49,955 bases of DNA from Myxococcales bacterium (GCA_028287115.1 JAQBQF010000066.1:1-49955), one strand, 5' to 3'. Shown: positions 1 to 9,048, numbered from the stretch's first letter. A program made the numbers and translations. Notes: generated by a model not told the origin, from the sequence alone.

Positions 1-1
1 C

Positions 2-505
2 GAGCAAGAGGGGACGTATCCGCTCCCTGAAGCGCAGCTCGATCGCTTCATGTTCCAGGTCGATGTCGATTATCCGACCGAGAGCGAAGAGGAAGAGATC
101 GTCCGCCAGCAGACGAGCGACCACCGGCCCGAGCTCGTGCGCGTGCTGTCTCCGCAGCGGATCATCTATCTGCAGGATCTCGTACGCCGCGTTCCGGTCG
201 CCGATCACGTCGTCAAGTACGCGGTCTCGCTCGCCCGCTCGACTCGGCCGACCGCGCCCAACGCGCCGGCGTTCATTCGCGAGGCGGTCTCGTGGGGCGC
301 GGGGCCACGCGCTTCTCAGTTCCTGATCCTCGCCGCGAAGGCCCGCGCGATCCTCGACGGTCGCTTCGCGGTCGCGATCGAAGACGTGTCCGCGCTCGCG
401 CGTCCGACCTTGCAGCACCGCCTGATCCTCAACTACCGCGCCGAGGCGGAAGGGCTGCGCGCCGGCGACATCGTCGACCGTCTGCTCACCGTCGTCACTC
501 CGTGA
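2..505 (+). CDS. MoxR-type AAA+ ATPase, C-terminal part (5' end outside window)
   Basis: The frame is open from base 2 and enters the window inside the AAA+ core. The residues just before the internal Met at base 50 read [14 protein letters not shown], the signature of MoxR ATPases around sensor 1 and the arginine finger. The rest is the helical lid, ending in [19 protein letters not shown], also typical of MoxR. MoxR proteins are cytoplasmic ATPases thought to act as chaperones for von Willebrand-type proteins, and are usually encoded next to DUF58 and BatA/BatB genes. That is the arrangement here: DUF58 and BatA-like genes follow on the same strand, although a 211-base spacer with a large inverted repeat intervenes. 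The Met at base 50 is internal and not the start. Confidence 0.93.
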   Translation, partial: EQEGTYPLPEAQLDRFMFQVDVDYPTESEEEEIVRQQTSDHRPELVRVLSPQRIIYLQDLVRRVPVADHVVKYAVSLARSTRPTAPNAPAFIREAVSWGAGPRASQFLILAAKARAILDGRFAVAIEDVSALARPTLQHRLILNYRAEAEGLRAGDIVDRLLTVVTP

Positions 506-556
506 CCTGGAGAGCAGATCACCGCCAAGGCGCGTCGGCCGAAAGCGACGCGGATC

Positions 557-692
557 ACCGCCAAGGCGCCAAGGCGCCAAGGTCCGACGGAGATTTGTTT
601 CGGCGGACGGATCTCAGCGGGGGGCGCGCGCCTCTCGCGCGCAGCGCGAAAACCGTCTCTTCTCGATCTTGGCGCCTTGGCGCCTTGGCGGT
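557..692. repeat. Long inverted repeat, 25-bp perfect arms built from GGCGCC-AAG units
   Basis: Bases 557-581 and 668-692 are perfect reverse complements over 25 bp, about 86 bp apart. Each arm is itself repetitive: ACCGCC followed by three AAGGCGCC-like units. A degenerate third copy of the outer arm (ACCGCCAAGGCGC) lies at 521-533. The inner 86 bp contain further GC-rich dyads. It fills the gap between the MoxR and DUF58 genes and ends about 25 bp before the DUF58 start. It looks like a dispersed REP or MITE-like element, though only one copy is visible here. Folded as RNA it would make a very stable hairpin that could act as terminator or processing site between the genes. Confidence 0.8.
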
Positions 693-716
693 TAATCCGC
701 TCTTCTCGAGGGCACA

Positions 717-1640
717 GTGACGTTGACCCAGCGCATGGATCCCGCGCAGCTCGCGCGGCTCGGGTCGTTGCCGATCAAGGCGCGCGTGATCGTCGAAGGC
801 GCACTCTCGGGTCTGCATCGCGCATCCGTGCACGGCGCGTCGGTCGAGTTCGCCGAGCACAAAGAGTATTCCCCCGGCGACGAGCTCCGACACATCGACT
901 GGCGCGCGTACGCCAAGGGCGACCGCTACTACGTGAAGCAGTACGAGCAGGAATCGCAGCTGACGGTCTACCTCGTGCTCGATGCGTCGGCCTCGATGAT
1001 GTTCGCGAGCGGCGCCATCTCGAAGCTCGAGTACGCGGGCTTGTCGCTCGCCGCGCTCGCCTATCTCGTGATCCAGCAGCAGGACAAGGTGGGTCTGCTC
1101 GCATGTGGCGATCGCAAGATCGAGACGATGGTTCCGCCGCGCGCACGCACGAACCATCTGCATGATCTGCTGTCCGTCATGGACCAGGTGATGACGCGCG
1201 GCGCCAGCGGAGACGAATCCCCGGCGGCAGCGCTCACGCGGATCGCAGAGCTCGCACGGCGCCGTCGCGCGCTGATCATCGTCGCTTCGGATCTGTTCGA
1301 TTCGGATGACGAGACGGTTCGTGCGCTCTGCCAGTTGCGGGCGCAACGCCACGACGTCTCCGTGCTGCACATCCTCGATCCGCACGAGCGCACGTTTCCG
1401 TACGACGGGCTGACCGAGTTCCACTCGCTCGAGACCCCGAACAAGATGATCGTCAATCCATCGACGATCCGCCGCGAGTATCTCGAGCGGATGGAGCAGT
1501 TCTTGACCAAGGTGCGCGGCACGCTCGCCGCCGCCGGTGTCGACTATCACCTCGCCGGGACCGATCAGCCGCTCGAAGCCACACTGCTCGAGGTGCTCGT
1601 CGCCCGATCGCGGCTACAGCCCGGAAGGCGCGCTTCGTAA
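717..1640 (+). CDS. DUF58 domain protein of the MoxR/Bat cluster
   Basis: 307 residues from a GTG start, with a GAGGG Shine-Dalgarno-like element about 4 bases upstream. The DUF58 hallmark lies near residues 42-75: EYSPGDELRHIDWRAYAKGD, followed by YYVKQYEQE. A von Willebrand-like fold then begins with VYLVLDASASMMF, a MIDAS-like DxSxS. No membrane segments are evident, so it is cytoplasmic or membrane-associated. The stop TAA overlaps by one base the ATG of the BatA-like gene (TAATG), showing translational coupling. Known members work with MoxR ATPases and Bat proteins in envelope stress or protein maturation. The specific substrate here is unknown. Confidence 0.93.
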   Translation: MTLTQRMDPAQLARLGSLPIKARVIVEGALSGLHRASVHGASVEFAEHKEYSPGDELRHIDWRAYAKGDRYYVKQYEQESQLTVYLVLDASASMMFASGAISKLEYAGLSLAALAYLVIQQQDKVGLLACGDRKIETMVPPRARTNHLHDLLSVMDQVMTRGASGDESPAAALTRIAELARRRRALIIVASDLFDSDDETVRALCQLRAQRHDVSVLHILDPHERTFPYDGLTEFHSLETPNKMIVNPSTIRREYLERMEQFLTKVRGTLAAAGVDYHLAGTDQPLEATLLEVLVARSRLQPGRRAS

Positions 1641-3760
1641 TGGGCTTCCTCGCGCCGCTGATGCTCGTCGGCGCACTCGCGATCGGAGTGCCGATCGCAA
1701 TTCACTTGATCGGGCGGCGGCGCGCAAAGATCGTGAAGTTCGCGGCGCTCGATTTCTTGCTCGCGACCAAGCGCCGCACCGCGCGCCGGCTGCGGTTGCG
1801 CGAGCGGCTGCTGCTCCTCGTCCGCGTGGTCGTATGTCTCGCGATCGCGATCGCACTCGCGAAGCCGTTCACGTCGTGCGAGCGCAAAGGTCCGCAGGTG
1901 ACCCGCGGCCCGCAAGCGGCCGTGCTCGTGATCGATGACTCGTTTGCCGCGGGCTATCAAGTCGATGATCGAACGTGGCTACGGCACGCGAGCGAAGAAT
2001 CGCGAAAGCTCCTCGCGCAGCTCGGTCCGGAAGCGGAGGTCGCGATCGTGCGCGCGTCCGAAGGTGCCGATCAACCAACGGAGCTCACGCGCGATCACCT
2101 CAGGCTTCGCGATCAGCTGCTCGCCCTCGAGCCCGCCGCGCGTCCCGCCGATACCACGCGTGCCCTGGCTCGCGCTGCGCAGCTCCTCGCCGCGTCGAGC
2201 CACGTACGCAAGACCGTGTTCCTGTTGAGCCTCGGTGCGAAGACCGGGTTCCACGGCGATCCACCATGGGGCAAAGACGGGCCGGTGCTCGTGCCGATCG
2301 AGCTCCGTCCGCCGAAGCTGCCGAACGTCGCCATCACCGCGCTACGTGCCGATCCCGATCCCGGCGCCGGCAGCCGCGGCGTCGCGTTCGATGCCGAGGT
2401 CGGCAACTTCACCGACCATCCGGTCAAGGTCGAGCTGCTGCTCGCGATCGGCGATCGCGTCGTCGCCCGCGGCAATCTCGAGATCGGAGCCTTCGAGAAG
2501 CGGACGAAGCGGTTTCTCGCCGCGCTGCCTCCCGGCACTCGCGCGACCGACGCGTCGGTTTCGATCACGGGCGATGCCTTGCCGATCGATGACAAGCGCT
2601 GGGTCCGTTCCAGCCTGCGCGACGAGGTCCGCGTGTTGCTCGTGGACGGTGATCCGCGCACGGTCCGTCACGACGACGAGCTGTTCTATCTCGAGGCCGC
2701 GCTGCGCCCGGGCGATCGCGAGGACAGCGGAACCTCGGTGCACGCGATCACGGCCGAAGAGCTCGCCGGCATCGATCCGAAATCGCGCGGCCGCGCGCCC
2801 GCGATCGATCTCGGAGACTTCGATGTCGTCGTGCTCGCGAACGTGGCGGCGCTGCCCCCCGAGCGCGTCGCGATCCTGGCGGACTGGGTGCGCGCCGGCG
2901 GCGGTATCCTCGTCGCACCGGGCGATCGCGTCGATCCGGCGGCCTACGACCGCACGATGTTGCCGCTGCTGCCGCAGAGTCTGCGCGATCCGATCGATAC
3001 GACGTGGGGCGCATCGCCCGACGAACGCGATAGCCGCGCCCTGCGGCTGGTCAAGTGGGAAGCCGACCATCCGATCTTCACATTGTTCTCCGCGGACGCA
3101 CCCGAGCTCGCCGACGCGAAGTTCTACAAGATCTCGCTGCTCGGTCCGACGACGGCGACCGCGGATCGCAAGGTCCTCGCGCGCTTCACCAATGGCGCCG
3201 CCGCCCTCGTCGAAGCCTCGATCGGGACCGGCCGAATCCTGCTGTTCACGTCGACGCTCGACCGCGACTGGAATGATCTGCCGATCCATCGCGGGTTCTT
3301 GAAGCTCGTGCAGCAGGCCGTGCGCCACCTCGCGCGCAAGCACTCGCTCGGCGGCGAGACCGAACACCTGGTCGGCGGCTCCGTCGTGTTGCCGACCGGC
3401 GATCTCCGCAAGCTCGAGATCCGCGGGCCCGACGGCATCGGTGCGGTGTTCGAAGGCGATCGGATCGCGGGACGGAGCTCCGTGCGATTCGGCAAGACCG
3501 ATCGTCCCGGCGTCTATCGCGTGATCGGGACCGATCAGACCGGCGCGACTCGGGAACGCGACGAGCTCGCGTTCGTCGTCAACCTCGATCCGCGCGGGTC
3601 CGATCTGACGCAAGCGCCGGCGTCTGCGCTCCCAGCCTCGGGCAGCGGCAGCGTGACTTCGCCTGCCGACAACAACCAGCGCCGCGTCGAGCTGTGGCAC
3701 GCGCTCGCGGCGATCGTGCTGCTCCTGCTGCTCGCCGAGGGCGTGCTCGTCCAGCGCTGA
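1640..3760 (+). CDS. BatA-like membrane protein (aerotolerance N-terminal domain) with glutamine-amidotransferase-like middle
   Basis: 706 residues. The N-terminus has the BatA/aerotolerance arrangement: a hydrophobic helix at residues 3-24 (PLMLVGALAIGVPIAIHLI), a basic RRRAKIVKFAALDFLLATKRR stretch of that family, and a second helix near 55-77. A DUF4159/class I amidotransferase-like segment sits around residues 390-430 (DFDVVVLANVAALPPERVA, then GGGILVAPGDRVD). The final helix is near 680-705. The large region between the helices should lie in the periplasm. The start overlaps the DUF58 stop by one base. The usual set also includes VWA proteins (BatA proper, BatB), which do not follow here. 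The role is inferred from the family only. Confidence 0.88.
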   Translation: MGFLAPLMLVGALAIGVPIAIHLIGRRRAKIVKFAALDFLLATKRRTARRLRLRERLLLLVRVVVCLAIAIALAKPFTSCERKGPQVTRGPQAAVLVIDDSFAAGYQVDDRTWLRHASEESRKLLAQLGPEAEVAIVRASEGADQPTELTRDHLRLRDQLLALEPAARPADTTRALARAAQLLAASSHVRKTVFLLSLGAKTGFHGDPPWGKDGPVLVPIELRPPKLPNVAITALRADPDPGAGSRGVAFDAEVGNFTDHPVKVELLLAIGDRVVARGNLEIGAFEKRTKRFLAALPPGTRATDASVSITGDALPIDDKRWVRSSLRDEVRVLLVDGDPRTVRHDDELFYLEAALRPGDREDSGTSVHAITAEELAGIDPKSRGRAPAIDLGDFDVVVLANVAALPPERVAILADWVRAGGGILVAPGDRVDPAAYDRTMLPLLPQSLRDPIDTTWGASPDERDSRALRLVKWEADHPIFTLFSADAPELADAKFYKISLLGPTTATADRKVLARFTNGAAALVEASIGTGRILLFTSTLDRDWNDLPIHRGFLKLVQQAVRHLARKHSLGGETEHLVGGSVVLPTGDLRKLEIRGPDGIGAVFEGDRIAGRSSVRFGKTDRPGVYRVIGTDQTGATRERDELAFVVNLDPRGSDLTQAPASALPASGSGSVTSPADNNQRRVELWHALAAIVLLLLLAEGVLVQR

Positions 3761-3948
3761 CGTCGTGCATCTCCCAACCGGGTGCCCACGGCTGTCCGCA
3801 ATGGGAGTGGCAACGGCGACTTGTTCCCCTGACGACTGCAGCTTCGTGTGTGCCGGAAGGTCGCGTTGCATGACGCGGCGCGCGACGAGCAAAAATGAGC
3901 GCCTACAACATCGGTTTCGCGGCACTCGCGTTGCACAGCTGCCGGCGC

Positions 3949-5598
3949 ATGAGGGCTTCCATCGTCGCAGCAATTGTCGTGAGTGGTTTCGCCGGCTGTA
4001 CCGCTCAGAACGGGACCGGCAATGATGCGCCGCCGACCCTCGAGATCACGGCGCCGCAGCGCGGTACGCAATCCGACGGCGCCTCCGTCACCGTGACCGG
4101 CAACGTGCACGATGACGGCACCGTTCGCGTCACCGTCAACGGCACGGACGTCACGCCGGCGACCGATGGCTCGTTCACGACCACGGTCACGGTGCCGCCC
4201 GGTATCGGCATCATCGAGACCCACGCGATCGATAACGGCGGTCACGATGTTCGCGATGTCCGCGCGGTGCTCGCCGGCACGCTCGCTCCAAGCGACGGCA
4301 AGGTCGCCGCGCCGGTCGGTGCGTTTGCGGGCCCCGAGGCACTTCGCGCGATCGGCACCGCGATGGGCAACACGGCGCAGGCGATCGACTTCACCGCCGC
4401 GGTGCAGCCCTTCAACCCGGTCTACAACAACACGGGATGCCTCGGCGCAAAGATCGACATCACCGATGTCGCGCTCTCCAACATCGATGTCGCGCTGACC
4501 CCGGGGGCAGGCATCCTGCACACCGCGGTCGAGATCGATAACGTCGTCATCCACCTTCATGCGAGTTACAAGGTCGCGTGCCTCGGCGGCAGCACGACGA
4601 TCACGGTGCGCATCGCGAAGGCTCACATCACCGGTGACCTCGCGGTCGTGATCGCGAGCGGCAAGCTCACTTCCTCGGTGCCGGCCGACGCGGTCACGCT
4701 CGACGGTTTCGTGCTCGACGTCAGCGGCGTACCGAGCGCGATCGAGGGCCTGTTCAACAGCAACGTACGCAATGCGGTCGCGAACAGCCTCAAGACCGTG
4801 ATCCACGATCGCGTGCCACCGATCGCCGACAAGGCGCTCGGGGATCTGGTCGCGAAGCCTTACACCGCCGCGGTCCTCGGGCACCCGACGAAGGTGACCG
4901 TCGCGCCGAGCAAGATCGTGATCGCGCCCACCGGCTTGTTCGTCGCCGTCGACACCAAGCTCGTGGTCACCGGCGGCGAAGGCGGCGCGTTCGTGTCGAT
5001 GCCCAGCGCGATCACGTCCTCTCTCATGCAACAGGGCCATGGCCTTGGCGTCGCGATCGCGAACGATGTCGTCAACGAGCTGTTCGGTGGCTTGTGGGCC
5101 GCGGGGGCGTTCGACGCACATCTCTCGATCGACAAGGTCGGCGTGCTGGCTTCGCTGCTCGATGCCGATGCGGCCTCGCTCGACATCGAGGTCTCGCTGC
5201 CGCCGACCGTGACGACCGAGAGCAACAAGCTCGAGCTCTCGATCGGTGACCTACTCGTCCACGTCAAGGACGCCGGTGGCAGCGAGATCCAGCGAATCGC
5301 ACTGTCGCTTCGCACGAGCCTGGCCGCGGCTCCTTCGCAGAGCGGCAAGATCTTGCTGACGGTGAGCAACACGCCGGAGGTTCACGCGCAGGTGCTCGAG
5401 CAGAGCGACAACGCGCTGCGCCCGCTCACGGACGCGCAGGTGGAAGGCATCATCACCGGCGTGTGGGGCGTGGTCGGCGGCACGGCGAGCGACGCACTCG
5501 CGAAGCTACCGATGCCGACGATCGCGACGATCCAGCTCGGCGCCCCGACGATCTCCGGCAAAGCGGGCTACGTCGTCGCCGACATCCCGCTGATGTGA
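3949..5598 (+). CDS. Lipoprotein with N-terminal Ig-like domain and possible lipid-binding (TULIP-like) body
   Basis: The start chosen is the ATG at 3949, giving a 549-residue lipoprotein with signal MRASIVAAIVVSGFAGC (Cys17). An upstream in-frame ATG at 3895 would put 18 extra residues before the signal. Residues about 28-100 form an Ig-like beta domain (PTLEITAPQRGTQSDGASVT, then VTVNGTDVTPATDGSFTTTV), the pattern of surface proteins. The long remainder alternates strands with an amphipathic segment near 255-285 (LFNSNVRNAVANSLKTVI, then DRVPPIADKALGDL). This resembles BPI/TULIP-type lipid-binding folds, but that is a weak resemblance made by eye. Two lone Cys in the body could pair. It stands alone, with 188 bases upstream holding no other gene and convergent to the next gene. 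Confidence 0.78.
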   Translation: MRASIVAAIVVSGFAGCTAQNGTGNDAPPTLEITAPQRGTQSDGASVTVTGNVHDDGTVRVTVNGTDVTPATDGSFTTTVTVPPGIGIIETHAIDNGGHDVRDVRAVLAGTLAPSDGKVAAPVGAFAGPEALRAIGTAMGNTAQAIDFTAAVQPFNPVYNNTGCLGAKIDITDVALSNIDVALTPGAGILHTAVEIDNVVIHLHASYKVACLGGSTTITVRIAKAHITGDLAVVIASGKLTSSVPADAVTLDGFVLDVSGVPSAIEGLFNSNVRNAVANSLKTVIHDRVPPIADKALGDLVAKPYTAAVLGHPTKVTVAPSKIVIAPTGLFVAVDTKLVVTGGEGGAFVSMPSAITSSLMQQGHGLGVAIANDVVNELFGGLWAAGAFDAHLSIDKVGVLASLLDADAASLDIEVSLPPTVTTESNKLELSIGDLLVHVKDAGGSEIQRIALSLRTSLAAAPSQSGKILLTVSNTPEVHAQVLEQSDNALRPLTDAQVEGIITGVWGVVGGTASDALAKLPMPTIATIQLGAPTISGKAGYVVADIPLM

Positions 5599-5616
5599 GC
5601 AGCTCGAGCCGCTCAC
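5595..5616. terminator. Possible bidirectional hairpin between convergent genes
   Basis: GTGAGC at 5595-5600 pairs with GCTCAC at 5611-5616, with additional inner pairing of GCT and AGC across one mismatch. It overlaps the stop of the upstream lipoprotein and lies 12 bases before the end of the convergent one. There is no T-run, so intrinsic termination is doubtful. The core AGCAGCTCGAGCCGCT is repeated directly at 5598-5613 and 5630-5645, where the second copy is coding. Confidence 0.3.
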
Positions 5617-5627
5617 CTTGCTGCGTA

Positions 5628-7820
5628 CTAGCAGCTCGAGCCGCTGACGCACTGCCGGGTGTCTTGAATGGTGCCCGGCGTTCCGTCGCTACCCGCAACA
5701 CCATCGCGCTCCGGCAGCGGTGCACTCGGTGCGGACACGCCGCCGAGCCCGCCGGTGCCTGCCGAGCCTTGGCTCTGCGTGCAGGTCCCGGTGATCGTCG
5801 AACCCGCGGTCGACAGGATTCCGACCGCGGAGCCACCCTGCCCGCCCGCGCCGCCTCCGCCGTGGCCACCGTGAGCGCCGTTGCCACCGAGACCCGGCGT
5901 CGCCGTGTTCGGATGCGCGCCGATCGCGCCGCCCGTCCCGCCCGATTGGCCTCGGCCGCCGACGCCGCCGACGCCGCCTGCGCCCGCCGTTCCTCTAAAC
6001 AGCTCGCACGTGCCGAGCGTGATCGACGAGCTCGCGACCGCGACGATCCCGAACGAGCCACCACCACCACCACCGCCGCTGCCGCCGCCTCGCGCTGCAC
6101 AACCGCCGGCACCACCACCGCCGCCGCCACCACCGCCGGTCCCATTCTCACCGGTGCCGCCCGGACCACCGGCATGCGCATACCAGTACGTGGCGTTCGC
6201 GCCCGCGAGATAGCCCCCGCTGATCGGGGCACCCGGGCCGCCGTTCTGGAACAGACCCGGATTGCCCGCTGTCGTCGGTCCGCACGAGTTGCCGCCGGAT
6301 CCGCCGGTGCCATGAATCCCGAACGGATTGAACACCAGCGCCGCGTCCGAACCATTGAGGCCGGGCCGCGCGTTGAGGTTGATGCTGAAGAAGCCGCAGT
6401 TCGTGTCCATCGTGCCGCCGGCACCGCCCCCGCCGCCGTTCATCGCGCGCGACGATGGACTCGACGAGCACGAATTGCTCGCGCCACCGCCGCCACCACC
6501 GCGCGACGAGTCATCACACGTGGTCTTCTGCACGCCGTCGCCGCCGGTGCCACCGGTCATGAAGCTCTGCGGATCGACGAGGACCGCGTCGGTTCCCGCG
6601 GCGCCGGTCGCGCCCGCCGCGCCATTGCCGGCGACGATCTGCACGCGCGCGAGCGTGAGGCCCGCGGCCTTCGAATGAACGACGTAGCTCGACATGCCAT
6701 CGCGACCCGACAGCCCACCGAAGCCCTGTGCGTCCGGCCCTTGCAGCACCATGTCACCGAGCGTGACCGGCACGATCAGATCGTGCGCGCGCACGGTCAG
6801 CCATTCGCCATCGCCGCCGACACCGGTGTCCTGCTTGCCGATCACGGTGACGCGATGCGCAGGGTTCGTGTACGGCCCGCGCTGCCAGCTGAAGTCGTAA
6901 CCACCCCAGACATTGATCCCGCTGAGCAGCACGACGACCTCGTTGTACGTGCCGGTCTGCACGTAGACATGCTGCTTGGCTTCTTGCACCGCACGGACGA
7001 TCCCGAACGAGATCGTCTGGCACGGCATCGCGAATGTAAGACCGCACGTCGCCGTGTTCGCACCGCCGCCCGCGACGAAGATACCCTTCGTGATGTCGCC
7101 GTCGATGCCGTCGCAGTTGTTGTCGGTGTACGTCGCGTCCGGAACATCGGTCGCGGACGGAGGCTGACACGCGCCCCAGCCCGCGGTTCCCGCGCACGTC
7201 GTCGTTCCGGCGCAGGTCGTGCCGAGCGTCGTCGTGATCGTGCACGGATCATTTGCGCCTTGCTGCATCGCGACGTTGCAGTCGCACGCACCCGAGTGCG
7301 GCACGCACTCCTTGTAGATCGAGCCGCCGATCGACTGATCCATGCAGTCGTAGCCGGTCGGACACGAGACCGTCGAGCAATCGCGGCCGCAATACCTGCG
7401 ACCCGTGCCCTCGGTCAGGCACTTGTCCATCCCGATCTGCGCGCACTCGGTATCGGCCTGGCACGGACTGCACAGCTGCGTCGTGACCGGTACGCATACG
7501 TACGAGACCTGGCCGGGATCGATCGCGCCGAGCACGCCGAAGCACCCGTAACCGTCGGGGCACGTGCCGCATGTGGTCGAGCAGACGCCGCCGGTGCTGA
7601 CGAGGATGCAGATATCCGACGCGCACTGCATGCTGTCGGTGCACGGATCGCCGAAACCTTTTTTCGGCGGCGCATCCGGACCCGCATCGGTGACGACCAT
7701 CGCGTCGATCTGCACCGCCGCGTCGGCCGCGCACGTCGCCGCCGTCGGATCACATTGTGTCCGGTTCGAGCTCGCGCAGCTCGCGAGCAGGCACAGCCCC
7801 ACCACAAAATAAGCCCTCAT
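5628..7820 (-). CDS. Large Cys-rich and Gly-rich lipoprotein
   Basis: 730 residues from the ATG at 7820, giving signal MRAYFVVGLCLLASC (Cys15). A TAGGGT box ends 8 bases before the ATG. Residues about 55-240 are rich in paired cysteines in modules such as CTDSMQCASDICI, CSTTCGTCPDGYGC and CSPCQADTECAQIG, resembling the short disulfide modules of myxobacterial surface proteins. Near residue 250 comes a MopE-like calcium motif (DVPDATYTDNNCDGIDGD). Then follows a parallel-beta-helix-type stretch (SFGIVRAVQEAKQHVYVQTG, then TYNEVVVLLSGINVWGGYDF), as in DUF1565/pectate-lyase-like proteins. From about 410 to the end it is Gly-rich, with runs of up to nine Gly. The protein should sit on the outer membrane or outside the cell. 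No enzymatic motif is seen. Confidence 0.85.
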   Translation of the reverse strand: MRAYFVVGLCLLASCASSNRTQCDPTAATCAADAAVQIDAMVVTDAGPDAPPKKGFGDPCTDSMQCASDICILVSTGGVCSTTCGTCPDGYGCFGVLGAIDPGQVSYVCVPVTTQLCSPCQADTECAQIGMDKCLTEGTGRRYCGRDCSTVSCPTGYDCMDQSIGGSIYKECVPHSGACDCNVAMQQGANDPCTITTTLGTTCAGTTTCAGTAGWGACQPPSATDVPDATYTDNNCDGIDGDITKGIFVAGGGANTATCGLTFAMPCQTISFGIVRAVQEAKQHVYVQTGTYNEVVVLLSGINVWGGYDFSWQRGPYTNPAHRVTVIGKQDTGVGGDGEWLTVRAHDLIVPVTLGDMVLQGPDAQGFGGLSGRDGMSSYVVHSKAAGLTLARVQIVAGNGAAGATGAAGTDAVLVDPQSFMTGGTGGDGVQKTTCDDSSRGGGGGGASNSCSSSPSSRAMNGGGGGAGGTMDTNCGFFSINLNARPGLNGSDAALVFNPFGIHGTGGSGGNSCGPTTAGNPGLFQNGGPGAPISGGYLAGANATYWYAHAGGPGGTGENGTGGGGGGGGGAGGCAARGGGSGGGGGGGSFGIVAVASSSITLGTCELFRGTAGAGGVGGVGGRGQSGGTGGAIGAHPNTATPGLGGNGAHGGHGGGGAGGQGGSAVGILSTAGSTITGTCTQSQGSAGTGGLGGVSAPSAPLPERDGVAGSDGTPGTIQDTRQCVSGSSC

Positions 7821-7834
7821 CGCGGCGGACCCTA
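7821..7834 (-). promoter_or_regulatory. TANNNT box (TAGGGT) 8 nt before a lipoprotein start
   Basis: On the minus strand TAGGGT (7829-7834) is followed by 8 bases and the ATG at 7820. No Shine-Dalgarno sequence fits in the space. It resembles the near-leaderless promoters at other starts in the window but has 8 rather than 6 bases of spacing. Confidence 0.35.
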
Positions 7835-7926
7835 CACCAAGCGCGACACCCGAAAACATGAATTTTCCGGCACTACCGGTACCGCGAACCGAACCGGGAT
7901 CATCCGACTGCGGGGATTCCGCGGCG

Positions 7927-9048
7927 TCACGCGCGGCCGGCGAGCTGATCGGCGAGGCGCCGGTGCTCGAACGAGCCGATCACGTCGCGCCCGGGAGCCG
8001 GCCGGGCCTGCTGGTTGGCGCTATGTGCCTTCTTCATCGCCCGCACGCGCGCGGCCGATTCCCCGATCCGGCGCCGTAGCTCGGAGTCGGACTCCGCCGT
8101 CTTGATCAGCGCTTCTTCGGCGAGCGCCTGATTGTGCTCGTTGCAGCACAGGAGGAGCACGTCACATCCCGCACGGATCGCCGCGACGGCCGCGTGATCC
8201 GCGCCCATGTGGCCCGCGATCGCTCGCATGTCGAGATCGTCGCTGACGATCACGCCGCGATAGCCGAGCTTGTTTCGCAGAAGGCCGGTGACGACCTGTT
8301 CGGATAGCGTCGCCGGACGCTGGGCATCGAGCGCCGCGAACACGACGTGCGCGGTCATGATCATCGGCAGCCCGGCGGCGGCCGCGCGGCGAAATGGCAA
8401 CAGCTCGACCTTCTCGAGCCGCTCCCAATCGTGATCGATCCGCGGGAGCTCGAGGTGCGAGTCCGTATCGGTATCGCCGTGACCCGGAAAATGTTTTCCA
8501 CACGCGAGGATTCCCGCGGCATCGAGACCTCGCGCGAACGCGAGCGCACGACGCGCGACGGTCTCCGCATCGTGGCCGAACGCGCGATCTCCGATGATCG
8601 GATTCTGCGGATTCGTGTGCACGTCGAGCACCGGCGCGAAGTCGATGTCGAAACCGAGCGCGCGGAGCTCGAGGCCCATCGCGAGTCCGACGTGCTCGGC
8701 GATGCGTTCGTCATCGGCGCCCTGGCCGTCGTGCGCCATCATCGGCGGCCACTGCGTCGCCGGTGCGCGCACGCGCTGGACCAGCCCGCCCTCCTGATCG
8801 ACCGCGATCAGCGCGGGCGTTCCGTCGGGCGCGCTGCGATGCAACTCGCGATCGAGCGCGACCAGAGCGTCGAGATCGCAAACTTCCTGCGTGACACCGC
8901 CGCCGCCGGCGACCACCGACATGACGAGGTTGCGCTTGAACAAGATCGTGGCGCCGCAGCCCCCCGCATCGAGGCGAGCGCGCAGCTCGGGAGGCAGCTG
9001 GGGTCCCGCAAAGCCCATCCACAGTAATTGGCCGACATCGTCGCGCAC
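7927..9048 (-). CDS. nagZ: Beta-N-acetylglucosaminidase NagZ (glycoside hydrolase family 3)
   Basis: 373 residues from a GTG start. It has the GH3 NagZ signature KHFPGHGDTDTDSH at residues 185-198, which supplies the His/Asp general acid pair. SDDLDM at 269-274 contains the nucleophile, Asp271. AVDQEGGLVQRV near 82-93 is the family's substrate-binding strand. There is no signal peptide, so it should be cytoplasmic and release GlcNAc from anhydromuropeptides in cell-wall recycling. Relative to typical NagZ there is a small Gly-rich insertion near residues 44-52 (SVVAGGGGV). A TANNNT box lies 6 nt before the GTG, in the 17 bases after the upstream stop. The lytic transglycosylase at 35020 would generate its substrates. 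Confidence 0.95.
   Translation of the reverse strand: MRDDVGQLLWMGFAGPQLPPELRARLDAGGCGATILFKRNLVMSVVAGGGGVTQEVCDLDALVALDRELHRSAPDGTPALIAVDQEGGLVQRVRAPATQWPPMMAHDGQGADDERIAEHVGLAMGLELRALGFDIDFAPVLDVHTNPQNPIIGDRAFGHDAETVARRALAFARGLDAAGILACGKHFPGHGDTDTDSHLELPRIDHDWERLEKVELLPFRRAAAAGLPMIMTAHVVFAALDAQRPATLSEQVVTGLLRNKLGYRGVIVSDDLDMRAIAGHMGADHAAVAAIRAGCDVLLLCCNEHNQALAEEALIKTAESDSELRRRIGESAARVRAMKKAHSANQQARPAPGRDVIGSFEHRRLADQLAGRA

Noticed and set aside
2342..3973. Long minus-strand frame over the BatA-like gene
   Set aside because: No signal, motif or start signal; the plus-strand gene is coupled to DUF58.
5900..6500. CCGCCA-rich stretch considered as a non-coding repeat
   Set aside because: It is in frame as poly-Gly codons of the lipoprotein gene.
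5463..8105. Long open frame on the plus strand over the Cys/Gly-rich lipoprotein
   Set aside because: Its translation is Arg/Ala-rich with no domain or signal; the minus-strand frame has a lipobox and Cys modules.
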